From the NCBI GenBank assembly GCA_028284325.1, contig JANQRX010000008.1, positions 124,001 through 188,000 on the forward strand: a DNA stretch of 64,000 nt. Direction: 5' to 3'. The notes below the pieces were generated by a model, which saw only the letters and a list, made by a program, of their open reading frames with translations, was not told the DNA's origin and ran no database searches. This document shows positions 1 to 8,246 of this stretch, piece by piece. The position numbers and the translations under genes are program-made. Each line of letters begins with the position of its first letter. Position 1 is the first letter of the stretch. Origin of the DNA: Bauldia sp. GTDB lineage: Bacteria; Pseudomonadota; Alphaproteobacteria; Rhizobiales; Kaistiaceae.

Positions 1-1
1 C

Positions 2-715
2 CTCGGCAACTCCAACCGATCCGACCGCCCGGTGATCGGGCTGATCGCCACCGCCGCGCCGGTGACCATCAACCTGATCCTGTTGTCGATCCTGGTGGCC
101 ATCCCCATCGCCGTCTTCCTCGGGATGACGGCCGCGCGGTACCGGAACAGCCCGTATGACATCACGGTGCGCGGGGTGGCCACTTTGGCCATGGCCATCC
201 CATCCTTCTGGATCGGGCTCCTGTTTCTCAACTTCTTTGCGATCAGCACGATCTGGCTGCCCGCGAGCGGCTACGCGCCACTGAGCGAGGACCCCCTGGG
301 GTTCCTGCGGCACATGCTCCTGCCGGTGACGACGCTCGCCATCTATCTGGTCGGCACGCTCACCCGCTTCGTCTACACCGAGACCGCCGACACCCTCGAA
401 CAGGACTACATCACCGTGTCGCGGGCCATGGGGATTCGCCCCAGAAGCCTCCTGTTCCGCTTTGCCGCCCGCAACTCGCTGACACCGATGATCATCGTCG
501 TCGGAGTTGAGATCGGCACGCTGATCGGCGGCGCGGTGATCGTGGAGGAGGTCTTCGGTCTGCCGGGTCTCGGCCGGCTGCTCCTCAACGCCGTTCTCGG
601 GCGCGATTATCCGCTGGTCCAGGGGTGCGTTCTGGCGATCACGGTCGCCGTCATCCTTCTCAATCTCCTGGCCGAGTTCATCTACCGGCGCCTCAATCCG
701 CAGGCCGCCGAATGA
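2..715 (+). CDS. Peptide-type ABC transporter permease, DppB/OppB family (5' end outside window)
   Basis: Inner-membrane permease of a dipeptide/oligopeptide/nickel-type ABC importer. The frame is open from base 2, so the N-terminus lies outside the window; 237 residues are visible of a usual 310-330. The sequence shows several hydrophobic membrane segments and the cytoplasmic coupling loop that contacts the ATPase (around DYITVSRAMGIRPRSLLFR), followed by the family-typical EEVFGLPGLGRLLLNAVLGRDYP. The stop overlaps the start of the next permease (ATGA). The operon continues with a second permease and two ATPases; the binding protein is presumably upstream of the window. The substrate is unknown, but the nearby D-aminoacylase gene hints at acylated D-amino acids or peptides. 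Confidence 0.93.
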   Translation, partial: LGNSNRSDRPVIGLIATAAPVTINLILLSILVAIPIAVFLGMTAARYRNSPYDITVRGVATLAMAIPSFWIGLLFLNFFAISTIWLPASGYAPLSEDPLGFLRHMLLPVTTLAIYLVGTLTRFVYTETADTLEQDYITVSRAMGIRPRSLLFRFAARNSLTPMIIVVGVEIGTLIGGAVIVEEVFGLPGLGRLLLNAVLGRDYPLVQGCVLAITVAVILLNLLAEFIYRRLNPQAAE

Positions 716-1533
716 GCTTTCTGCCCCGATCACCGAGCGCCATTTTCCTGAGCACGGTCGGACTGCTGGCCGTGGTGGCCGCCGTCTTTCCGCAGTGGCT
801 GACGCCCTACGATCCGACCGGGATCGACGTGACGGCCCTGTTGGCCGCACCGAGCTGGCGGCATCCGTTCGGGACCGACGAACTGGGCGCCGACGTGCTC
901 GCCCGGGTCATCTACGGGGTTCGGCTGGAGCTCGCGATTGCGCTGGGCAGCGTGGTGCTTGCCGGCGTCGTCGCCATCCCGTGCGGGCTGCTGGCCGGCT
1001 ATCTCGGCGGCTGGGTCGACTGGGTGCTGACGCTTGTCGCCGACTCGATCCTGAGTTTCCCGATCGTCCTGTTCGCGGTGCTGATCGTGGCCAGCCTCGG
1101 CGCGTCCGTCGCCACGCTGATCGGCGTTCTGGGGTTCGTGTTCGTGCCGCGCATCTTCCGGCTGGTGCGCGGGCAGACACAGGTCATCCGCGCCACCGGT
1201 TTCGTGCGGGCCGCACGCGCCATGGGCGTGCGGACGCCGACCATCCTGGTCCGGCATATCCTGCCCAACATCCTCGGGCCGCTACTGGTCATCGTGCCCC
1301 AGCTCATGGCGATCGCCGTCCTGATCGAGGCGGGCCTCTCCTTCGTCGGTCTCGGCGTCCAGCCGCCCCAGATCTCGTGGGGATCGCTGCTGCTGGTGTC
1401 GAAGAACTACTACATCGCCGCCGCGTGGTATCCGCTGGCCGTGGGCACGGTGACCACGCTGGCCGCCGCGGCGCTCGTCTTCGGCGGCGATCTCGCGGCA
1501 GCGGCCGTCAATCCCTCGCGGAGGCGCGTGTGA
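712..1533 (+). CDS. Peptide-type ABC transporter permease, DppC/OppC family
   Basis: Second inner-membrane permease of the importer, 273 residues. The ATG at 712 overlaps the upstream TGA, typical of translationally coupled permease pairs; a longer upstream reading would run through the first permease and is rejected. It shows an N-terminal membrane helix, the DppC-type periplasmic stretch HPFGTDELGADVLARVIYG (about residues 44-62), the EAA-like coupling loop (RAARAMGVRTPTILVRHILPN) and the conserved EAGLSFVGLGVQPPQISWG near the C-terminus. It is expected to form a heterodimeric channel with the preceding gene product. Family assignment is secure; substrate is not. Confidence 0.94.
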   Translation: MSFLPRSPSAIFLSTVGLLAVVAAVFPQWLTPYDPTGIDVTALLAAPSWRHPFGTDELGADVLARVIYGVRLELAIALGSVVLAGVVAIPCGLLAGYLGGWVDWVLTLVADSILSFPIVLFAVLIVASLGASVATLIGVLGFVFVPRIFRLVRGQTQVIRATGFVRAARAMGVRTPTILVRHILPNILGPLLVIVPQLMAIAVLIEAGLSFVGLGVQPPQISWGSLLLVSKNYYIAAAWYPLAVGTVTTLAAAALVFGGDLAAAAVNPSRRRV

Positions 1534-2522
1534 GCGAGGTTCTGCTCGAAGCCGAGGACATCCGCATCCGCTTCGCCAAGCGCAGCGGCCGCAAGAACCA
1601 GGTCGTGCGGGCCGTCGACGGCCTGAGCTTTGCCGTCGACCCGGGCGAGACGTTCGGGCTGGTGGGCGAATCCGGCTCCGGCAAATCGACGGCCGGGAAC
1701 GCCGCCATCGGGTTGCAAGAGCTCTTTTCCGGCACGGTGCGCTACCGCGGCGAACCCATGCCCGTACCAGGCAGCGCGCGGTGGCGCGACCTGCGCCGCC
1801 AGTTGCAGGTGGTCTTTCAGGACCCGTTTTCGAGCCTCAATCCGCGCTGGACCATTCGGCAGGCACTGAGCGAACCGCTCAAGCTGCACGGGCTTGCAAG
1901 CGCGGAGGAACGCGACGGGGCGATCGCGCGCCTGCTGGAGCAGGTCGGCCTCGGCGCGGAGCTGGCGGCACGATACCCCGCGGCGCTGTCGGGCGGACAG
2001 CGTCAGCGCGTCTGCATCGCCCGGGCGCTGGCGGTCCAGCCGGAACTGATCGTCTGCGACGAGATCACCTCGGCGCTCGACGTCTCCACGCAGGCGCAGA
2101 TCATCTCGCTGCTGCAGGACCTGAAGGCGCAGACCCAGGTGGCGCTGATCTTCATCTCCCACGATCTCGGGCTGGTACGCGGCGTCGCCGACCGGATCGG
2201 CGTGATGTATCTCGGTCGTTTCGTGGAAACGGGCGAGACCGGCAAGATCTTCGCCCGGCCGCTGCACCCCTACACCATCGCCCTCCTGCACGCCGTGCCG
2301 GTGCCCGATCCCGAACGGGAGGCCGCCCGGAAACATCAGCCGCTTCACGGCGAGATTCCCGACCCCGCGGACCCGCCGTCGGGCTGCTACTTCCGAACCC
2401 GCTGTCCGTACGCGACCGACATCTGCGCCGCGGAGGCCCCGGCCTTCGAAGAAATGGAGGACGGACACAGGGTGGCCTGCCACCACGTCCGGGAGATCGA
2501 GCAAGGGGTGCGGCGATCATGA
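1530..2522 (+). CDS. ABC transporter ATP-binding protein, DppF/OppF type
   Basis: Cytoplasmic ATPase, 330 residues, starting with GTG at 1530 that overlaps the stop of the permease gene. Walker A is GESGSGKST (near residue 47), the signature is LSGGQRQRV and Walker B is LIVCDEITSALD, followed by the switch His in FISHDLG. The C-terminal oligopeptide-transporter extension has the usual cysteine cluster (CYFRTRCPYATDIC and a later ACHH). The stop overlaps the next ATPase start. Co-transcription with the two permeases is very likely. Confidence 0.94.
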   Translation: MSEVLLEAEDIRIRFAKRSGRKNQVVRAVDGLSFAVDPGETFGLVGESGSGKSTAGNAAIGLQELFSGTVRYRGEPMPVPGSARWRDLRRQLQVVFQDPFSSLNPRWTIRQALSEPLKLHGLASAEERDGAIARLLEQVGLGAELAARYPAALSGGQRQRVCIARALAVQPELIVCDEITSALDVSTQAQIISLLQDLKAQTQVALIFISHDLGLVRGVADRIGVMYLGRFVETGETGKIFARPLHPYTIALLHAVPVPDPEREAARKHQPLHGEIPDPADPPSGCYFRTRCPYATDICAAEAPAFEEMEDGHRVACHHVREIEQGVRRS

Positions 2523-3520
2523 GCTCGCTCCTGCACGTCGAGAACCTGGGGGTGACGTTCGAGACCGCCGAAGCGCCGGTGCACGCGGTCGTCGAGGCCT
2601 CCATGACCATCGAGCCGGGCCAGCGGGTCGGGCTCATCGGCGAGTCGGGATCGGGCAAGTCGGTCCTGGCCCGCGCCTTCATGCAGCTCGACAGCCGCCG
2701 CGTGACCCGGTTCGCCAGCGGCAGCAGGATCGATCTCGACGGCCGGGATGTTCTCTCCCTGCCGGAGAGCGACCTGCATCATCTGCGCGGCGATGTGGTG
2801 TCCATGGTGTTCCAGAACCCCATGCACTCGCTCAATCCCAGCTTCAAGATCGGCACCCAGTTGCGCAGCGTGCTCCAGGCGCATCGCAAGATCAGCCGGA
2901 GGGACGCCACCGGGCGCATCGTCGATGCACTCAAGGCGGTGGACCTGCCCGGTGCCGAGCAGCTCGTTCACCGCTATCCGCACGAGCTTTCCGGCGGGCA
3001 GCGCCAGCGTGTGCTGATCGCCATGGCGATCCTGTGCGAACCGAAGCTGATCATCGCCGACGAGCCGACATCGGCGCTCGACGTGACGGCGCAGGACACC
3101 GTCCTGGAGATCATGATCCGGCTGAGCGACGAGCAGAACATCGCCGTCCTCATGATCACCCATGACATGGGCGTGGCCGCGCGGTTCTGCGAGGTCGTCA
3201 ATGTGATGTATGGCGGGCGAATCGTGGAGACGGCCGACGTGCGGACGCTGTTCAGCCGGCCGGCGCACCCCTACACGGCCGCACTTCTGGCCGCGACCCC
3301 CGACCCGGCGCGGGCCGAGCAGGAGTTCAGGGCCATTCCCGGCACCCAGCAGTCCCGCCTCGGCGTCTCGTCGCTGGCCTGCGCATTCGTGGAGCGCTGC
3401 CCGTTCGCCCAGGACGTCTGCCGGAACGCACCCGACATGGTTCCGCTCGGCGAGACGCACAAGGCGGCGTGCCACTTTGCCGGCGAGCTTCCGCTCGACC
3501 GCGCGACGCCATCCCCGTGA
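2519..3520 (+). CDS. ABC transporter ATP-binding protein, DppD/OppD type
   Basis: Second ATPase of the importer, 333 residues; its ATG overlaps the upstream TGA. Walker A GESGSGKSV, signature LSGGQRQRV, Walker B LIIADEPTSALD and switch region MITHDMG are all intact. The C-terminal extension contains CAFVERCPFAQDVC, the cysteine-rich tail typical of OppD/DppD. It is the last gene of the operon; only about 10 bases separate it from the convergent IclR gene and I see no clear hairpin terminator there. Confidence 0.94.
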   Translation: MSSLLHVENLGVTFETAEAPVHAVVEASMTIEPGQRVGLIGESGSGKSVLARAFMQLDSRRVTRFASGSRIDLDGRDVLSLPESDLHHLRGDVVSMVFQNPMHSLNPSFKIGTQLRSVLQAHRKISRRDATGRIVDALKAVDLPGAEQLVHRYPHELSGGQRQRVLIAMAILCEPKLIIADEPTSALDVTAQDTVLEIMIRLSDEQNIAVLMITHDMGVAARFCEVVNVMYGGRIVETADVRTLFSRPAHPYTAALLAATPDPARAEQEFRAIPGTQQSRLGVSSLACAFVERCPFAQDVCRNAPDMVPLGETHKAACHFAGELPLDRATPSP

Positions 3521-3529
3521 GTGAACGTG

Positions 3530-4339
3530 TCAGGTGCGGGCGTAGATCTTGAGGGCGGCCGACAGTTCGGCATCGAGCGCCATCTCGGTGGCCGCGGCGC
3601 GCAGATCGTCGATCATCTGGTCGCATTGCGGCCCGATCATCTCGCCGACAGGCCCCGACAGGCTGATCGAGGCATGCCACGGGCGCTTCGGCGGATGGGT
3701 GGTCAACGGGACGGCCACGCAGTAGACGCCCCGGTCGCCTTCCTCGTCGTCGATGGCATAGCCGCGGACCCGGGACCGGGCGACGTCGGCCATGATCTCT
3801 TCCGGCTCGGTCAGCGTCTTTTCGGTGCGGTTGTCCAGGTCCCCGCGCAGGAGCGTCTGCAGGGCCCGTTCGCCATCCATGCCGGCAAGCAGCATCTTGC
3901 CCAGGCTGGTGCAGTGCAGGGCGTCCCGGGAGCCGGTCTTGGAGCGGAAGCGGAGCGCGCGGTCGGGCTCTTCCACGCAGAGATGCACGACTGCGGAATC
4001 GTCGATCACGCCGAGGTTGGCCGTCTGGTTGGTGCGGACCGCCAGGCTGCGCAAATACGGCGCGGCCAGCCCGCCGATATCGCTGGTCCGGCGGTAACCC
4101 TCGGCCAGATCCATGACGGCGTGGCCGATGCGGAAGCTCGGGACATCGTCAACACGCAGGACGTAGCCGGACTGTTCAAGCACCGTGAGAAGCCGCACCA
4201 GCGTGCTCTTCGGCAAGCCGGTGGCCCGATGAATGTCCGCCAGGCTCTCCAGCTTGCGGGTCGAGTGGGCCAGAAGCCGCAAAATCTCCAGCCCGCGGGT
4301 CAGCGCCTGGGCATGATAGGACGTGGATTTCGGGGACAC
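3530..4339 (-). CDS. IclR family transcriptional regulator
   Basis: 269 residues: N-terminal winged helix (about 10-70, with TGLPKSTLVRLLTVLEQSGYV) and C-terminal IclR effector domain (about 80-255, including HCTSLGKMLLAGM and GYAIDDEEGDRGVYCVAVPL). IclR proteins bind short palindromes as dimers and sense small organic ligands. The gene is convergent with the ABC operon and divergent from the D-aminoacylase gene. The 209-base region between them holds a perfect 6-4-6 inverted repeat at 4489-4504, so control of the deacylase and of its own gene is plausible. The inducer is unknown. Confidence 0.93.
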   Translation of the reverse strand: MSPKSTSYHAQALTRGLEILRLLAHSTRKLESLADIHRATGLPKSTLVRLLTVLEQSGYVLRVDDVPSFRIGHAVMDLAEGYRRTSDIGGLAAPYLRSLAVRTNQTANLGVIDDSAVVHLCVEEPDRALRFRSKTGSRDALHCTSLGKMLLAGMDGERALQTLLRGDLDNRTEKTLTEPEEIMADVARSRVRGYAIDDEEGDRGVYCVAVPLTTHPPKRPWHASISLSGPVGEMIGPQCDQMIDDLRAAATEMALDAELSAALKIYART

Positions 4340-4488
4340 GCGGTCACCTCAGCTTCGCGGGTTCGATGTCGGGCCCGGGGCCGGCTTCGGACCCACCCAG
4401 ACTGTTCGGGACAGGCGCCGGAGACCTCCCCTTCTGTCGTGCCAGCGGCAAAAGTGTCAACCCGCCTCCCTGCCCTTCCCCTATCTCC

Positions 4489-4504
4489 TTGTTCGCAAGA
4501 ACAA
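4489..4504. promoter_or_regulatory. Candidate IclR operator: perfect inverted repeat
   Basis: TTGTTC-GCAA-GAACAA is a perfect 6-4-6 inverted repeat in the divergent region between the IclR gene and the D-aminoacylase gene, 45-60 bases upstream of the latter's first ATG. IclR-family sites are usually dyads of about 14-17 bases. Assignment to this regulator rests on position only. Confidence 0.4.
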
Positions 4505-4548
4505 AAACAGCTCCCCGCCCGGGTACGTGCGTGGACAGCCGGAATTAC

Positions 4549-6081
4549 ATGGAATACGATTTCATCTATAGCATGGATGTGTCGATTCCGCAGCAACCGG
4601 GGCGGCAGGTGAGCGAAGATACTCCGCACGCGTTCGAGACCGTCATCGTCGGCGGAACCCTCATCGACGGAACCGGTGCGCCGCGCCGGCCGATGGATAT
4701 CGCCATCCGTGGGGAACGCATTGCGGCGGTGGCCGCGCCGGGAACGCTGGCGACGAACGGCGCAAGCGTGCTGGACGCCGGCGGCAAGATCGTCGCGCCC
4801 GGCTTCATCGACGTGCACACCCACGACGACAACGCGGTTATCAAGAGTCCGGAGATGACCCCGAAGATCAGCCAGGGCGTGACGACGGTTATCGCCGGCA
4901 ATTGCGGGATCAGCCTGGCGCCCCTGACGCACACCGACTGCCCGACGCCGTTGAACATCCTGGGGCCGCCGGCCGACTACCGGTTCGACTCGATCACGGC
5001 CTACGCCGACGCCGTGGACGCGGCCCGACCTGCCGTCAACGTGGCGCTGCTGGTGGGGCACAACACGTTGCGGGTCGGCGCCATGTCTGATCTGGGGCGC
5101 AAGGCCGACCCGGCCGAACTCGACGACATGCGCGACAAGCTGGACGCGGCCATGCGGCAAGGCGCGCTGGGGTTCTCCACCGGGACCTACTACAAGCCGA
5201 GCGCGGCCGCGGACGAGGACGAGATCGTTGCGCTGGCGGAAATCATCGCGCCGTATGACGGCGTCTACGCCACGCATATGCGCGACGAGAAGGCGCGTAT
5301 CTTCGAGTCCCTGGAGGAAACCTTCTCGACCGGACGGCGCGCCAGGGTGAAGGTCGTCATCTCCCACCACAAATGCGCCAGCCCCGAGGTCTGGGGCCGA
5401 AGCGCGGAGACCCTCGCGGTCATCGAAGGGGCCAGCAAGACGCAACCGGTCGGTCTCGACGTCTATCCCTACCATGCGGGCTCGACCGTGCTCGATCCCG
5501 ACTACATCGACGAGCGCTACCGGATCTTCGTGAGTTGGTCGGACAGCCACCCGGACATGGTGGGCCGTGATCTGTCCGACATCGCGGAAGACTGGGGCGT
5601 GACGCAGAAGGAGGCGGCGGTGCGGCTCAGCCCGGGCGGCGGGATCTATTTCTCGATGGACGAGCAGGACATGCGCCGGATCCTGGCCCATCCGACCTCC
5701 ATGATCGGCTCGGACGGCCTGCCGAAGGACACCAACCCGCACCCGAGGTTGTGGGGGACGTTTCCGCGCGTTCTCGGCCACTTCAGCCGCGACGAGGGTC
5801 TCTTCGATTTGGAGACCGCCATCTTCAAGATGACGGGCCTGTCGGCCGCAAACTTCAACATGCGCGACCGGGGCGTGGTGCGCGCGGGCGCGTTTGCCGA
5901 TCTGGTGGTGTTCGACGCCGATGCGATTGCCGATCGCGCGACCTATGAAGACCCCAAGCGGCTTTCCGCCGGCATCGAGGCCGTGTTCGTCAACGGCCGG
6001 ACGTCATGGGTCGGGGAGCAGCCGACGGGCGAACGCGCCGGGCGGTTCCTCCGTCACCGTAGGGACGGCGCCGCCACCTGA
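4549..6081 (+). CDS. N-acyl-D-amino-acid deacylase (D-aminoacylase), amidohydrolase superfamily
   Basis: Predicted zinc enzyme that hydrolyses N-acyl-D-amino acids to a carboxylate and a free D-amino acid; 510 residues from the ATG at 4549. An alternative ATG at 4573 gives 502. Visible hallmarks are the strand-1 metal site GFIDVHTHDD, the Cys ligand region IAGNCGISLAP, STGTYYKPSAAADEDEI, YATHMRDE, ISHHK and the late aspartate in MIGSDGLPKDTNPHPRLWGTFPR. A C-terminal amidohydrolase beta-sandwich (ADLVVFDADAI) follows. Next to a peptide-type importer and an IclR regulator, a role in using acylated D-amino acids or related peptides is likely; exact substrate is not predictable. Confidence 0.92.
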   Translation: MEYDFIYSMDVSIPQQPGRQVSEDTPHAFETVIVGGTLIDGTGAPRRPMDIAIRGERIAAVAAPGTLATNGASVLDAGGKIVAPGFIDVHTHDDNAVIKSPEMTPKISQGVTTVIAGNCGISLAPLTHTDCPTPLNILGPPADYRFDSITAYADAVDAARPAVNVALLVGHNTLRVGAMSDLGRKADPAELDDMRDKLDAAMRQGALGFSTGTYYKPSAAADEDEIVALAEIIAPYDGVYATHMRDEKARIFESLEETFSTGRRARVKVVISHHKCASPEVWGRSAETLAVIEGASKTQPVGLDVYPYHAGSTVLDPDYIDERYRIFVSWSDSHPDMVGRDLSDIAEDWGVTQKEAAVRLSPGGGIYFSMDEQDMRRILAHPTSMIGSDGLPKDTNPHPRLWGTFPRVLGHFSRDEGLFDLETAIFKMTGLSAANFNMRDRGVVRAGAFADLVVFDADAIADRATYEDPKRLSAGIEAVFVNGRTSWVGEQPTGERAGRFLRHRRDGAAT

Positions 6082-6150
6082 CGCGGCCGCGTGCAAGATC
6101 GAAGGGGAGCGCGTCTCACCATCCGCGCGTTCACGGTCCGGGGCGACGGC

Positions 6151-6885
6151 TCAGAGGCCGCCGGCGATGTCGATGTTCGTCCCGGTGACGTAGGACGCCT
6201 CGTCGCTGCACAGCCACACGACCATCGCGGCGATCTCAGCCGTCGTACCCATGCGTTCCATAGGCACCTTCGCGGCGGCGCGCTCCCTGGCTCTCTCCAG
6301 GCCAAGATTGCCGTCGAAGATATCGGTCTCGGTCATGCCCGGCCGCACCCCGCAGACGCGGATACCCTCGGCAACGACTTCCTTGGCCAACCCAATGGTG
6401 AACGCATCGAGGGCCCCCTTTGTGGCGGCGTAGAGTGTGCCGTGCGGCCCGCCCCCGGTGCGCGCCGATACCGAGGAGACGTTGATGATCACGCCGCCCC
6501 TGCCGACCATGCGGCGGACCGCCTCGCGGGTGGCGGCCATCACGCCGCGGACGTTCACGCCGAACACGTGGTCGAATGCGTCCTGATCGAACTCCGTGAT
6601 CGGCGCCATGTGGTTGACGCCGGCATTGTTGATCAGGGCATCGACCGGGCCGAGTTCACGATCCACCTCCGCGAACAGCCGTTTGACGTCGTCGTCCGAA
6701 GCCATATCGGCCTGCACGGCAAAAGCGCGGTGACCGCCATTTCGTAACTCCTCGGCGAGCGCATCCGCGGCCTCGCGCGAGCCACGGTAGTTCACCGCAA
6801 CGTCCCAGCCATCTTCCGCCGCGCGTCGGGCGACCGCGGCGCCGATGCCGCGGCTTGCGCCCGTTACCACCATCACCTTGCCCAA
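6151..6885 (-). CDS. SDR family NAD(P)-dependent oxidoreductase
   Basis: Classical short-chain dehydrogenase, 244 residues. It has the nucleotide-binding glycine motif TGASRGIGAA, NNAG, the catalytic Ser (NVSSVSARTG) and YAATKGA with Tyr and Lys. The start is a TTG at 6885 placed 9 bases after a clear GGAGG (6895-6899); the first internal ATG would cut into the Rossmann fold. It is the last gene of the minus-strand operon, 3 bases after the preceding SDR. It resembles FabG-like sugar or hydroxyacid dehydrogenases; substrate unknown. Confidence 0.92.
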   Translation of the reverse strand: MGKVMVVTGASRGIGAAVARRAAEDGWDVAVNYRGSREAADALAEELRNGGHRAFAVQADMASDDDVKRLFAEVDRELGPVDALINNAGVNHMAPITEFDQDAFDHVFGVNVRGVMAATREAVRRMVGRGGVIINVSSVSARTGGGPHGTLYAATKGALDAFTIGLAKEVVAEGIRVCGVRPGMTETDIFDGNLGLERARERAAAKVPMERMGTTAEIAAMVVWLCSDEASYVTGTNIDIAGGL

Positions 6886-6888
6886 GAA

Positions 6889-7656
6889 TCAGGCCTCCGG
6901 CGAGCCGCCGATGAGGCTCAACAGGCCACCGTCGGCGCGGATCACATCGCCGGTCACGAAGCTCGCGCGATCGGACAGGAGGAAAGCAACGACCTCGGCG
7001 ATCTCGCGCGGCTGACCGATCCGCCCTGTCGGATGCATGGCGTTCAGGACCCGCTCCAACCCGGCCGGGTCATCGGCACCGTTGATCGTGGTACGCAGCA
7101 TGGGCGTGTCGATGGCGCCGGGGGCCACGACGTTGACCCGCACCCCTTCGGCCGCATGATCCACGGCCATTGCCTGGCAAAGGCCATGCATGCCGTGCTT
7201 CGCGGTCACATAGGCCACGGCACCCTGTTGCGCGGCAAGGCTCTGGCCGGACCCCATCAGCACGATCGCACCCTTCGTCTTGCGCAGCTCCGGCATGGCG
7301 GCCTTGGCGGCGAGGAAGGCCCCCGTCAGGTTGACGCCGATCGTCCTCTCCCAGAGTTCGATCGACGTGCTTTCAGCCGTGCCGTAGGTCTGGATGCCGG
7401 CATTGTGGGAAAGCCCGTCGAGCCGGCCAAACTCCTCGACGGCCAGGGCGACCGCGGCTTCACAATCCTGAAGCGACGCGACCGATCCAACGATGCTCGC
7501 GGTGCTGTCGGGATCGCCAAGCGCGGCCACCAAGGCCTCGAGCCGGTCGCCGTCCCTGTCGAGAAGAACGAGCCTGTGGCCTGCTTCCGCCAAGACGTGG
7601 GCGACCGCTTCGCCGATTCCGCTGGCGCCGCCCGTCACGAGGGTGACCGGTTTCAT
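6889..7656 (-). CDS. SDR family oxidoreductase
   Basis: 255-residue classical SDR. The glycine motif is TGGASGIGEA, followed by NAG (SHNAGIQ), MGSGQS with the catalytic Ser and YVTAKHG with Tyr and Lys; the C-terminus (SFVTGDVIRADGGL) is typical. The ATG at 7656 has an AGGAGTG ribosome binding site. It lies immediately downstream of the transketolase remnant, at the end of the operon that begins with the GntR gene, and could oxidise a polyol or sugar imported by the ABC system. Confidence 0.92.
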   Translation of the reverse strand: MKPVTLVTGGASGIGEAVAHVLAEAGHRLVLLDRDGDRLEALVAALGDPDSTASIVGSVASLQDCEAAVALAVEEFGRLDGLSHNAGIQTYGTAESTSIELWERTIGVNLTGAFLAAKAAMPELRKTKGAIVLMGSGQSLAAQQGAVAYVTAKHGMHGLCQAMAVDHAAEGVRVNVVAPGAIDTPMLRTTINGADDPAGLERVLNAMHPTGRIGQPREIAEVVAFLLSDRASFVTGDVIRADGGLLSLIGGSPEA

Positions 7657-7666
7657 TGCTTCACTC

Positions 7667-8240
7667 CTAGATCGCTCGCAACCGTATGGGCGGCCCGGGC
7701 ACCAGTTCCTGCGCGATCGCGGCGATGCTGTTCGCGTCGATCCCGAAGTGGCGGTAGAGATCGGCGATCGTCCCCGTCTGCCCGAAGTGTTCGACGCCGA
7801 GCGGCGCGACACGGTGGCCCCAGACCGAGCCGAGCCACGCCAGGGTCAGCGGATGGCCGTCGGTGACGGTGATCATCGTGCAGTGCGGGGGCACGCCGGC
7901 AAGCAGCGTCTCGATGTGGCTCGTTGCGTCGGCGCCCGATCTGCGCGCCGCCATAGCCGCGGTAGCGCTCCAGCTTCTCGCGGGTCTGGTTGCCCATCAG
8001 GTATTGCATGGCGTGGAAGACCGGCGACGCGTGAGGCTTGACGGCAACGCGGTCCTCCGGCCGCAGCGTGTGGAAGTACAACGCCGTCATGATGGCGACC
8101 ATCGAGGCCGACGACGCCTGGTGTCCGCCGACCTTCACCTCGCCGTGCCCCTTGGGGCGGAGGTGATTGGCGTGGTGGATCGTCCAGCAGGCATTCCAAA
8201 GGAGTTGCCGTTCGATCTGTTTGAGATAGGCGGTCTTCAT
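7667..8240 (-). pseudogene. Transketolase/pyruvate dehydrogenase E1-like remnant with large internal deletion and frame change
   Basis: Two pieces of one family lie end to end in different frames. Bases 8240 to about 7960 encode the N-terminus of a transketolase-like protein (LLWNACWTIHHANHLRPKG, VGGHQASSASMVAIMTALYF, RVAVKPHASPVFHAMQYL, ending at YGGAQ). From about 7950 to 7667, in another frame, comes the extreme C-terminus (VTDGHPLTLAWLGSVWGHRV, LGVEHFGQTGTIADLYRHFGID). About 190 residues remain of a family of roughly 800, so the thiamine-diphosphate and most of the pyrimidine-binding domain are gone. The junction is near 7935-7965. Loss of function is almost certain. The position between a glycosidase-like gene and two SDRs suggests the intact gene once belonged to this operon. 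Confidence 0.85.
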
Positions 8241-8246
8241 GCTCGG

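Noticed and set aside
3510..3540. Terminator between the first ABC operon and the IclR gene
   Set aside because: Only about 10 bases separate the stops and no hairpin is seen.
6079..6122. GACGCG/CGCGTC pair between the D-aminoacylase and SDR genes as a terminator
   Set aside because: Six-base arms with a 24-base loop and no T-run are expected by chance in GC-rich DNA.
7667..8240. A functional small transketolase N-terminal subunit
   Set aside because: The first frame loses similarity after YGGAQ, and the true C-terminus appears in another frame, so this is a deletion remnant and not a split-subunit transketolase.
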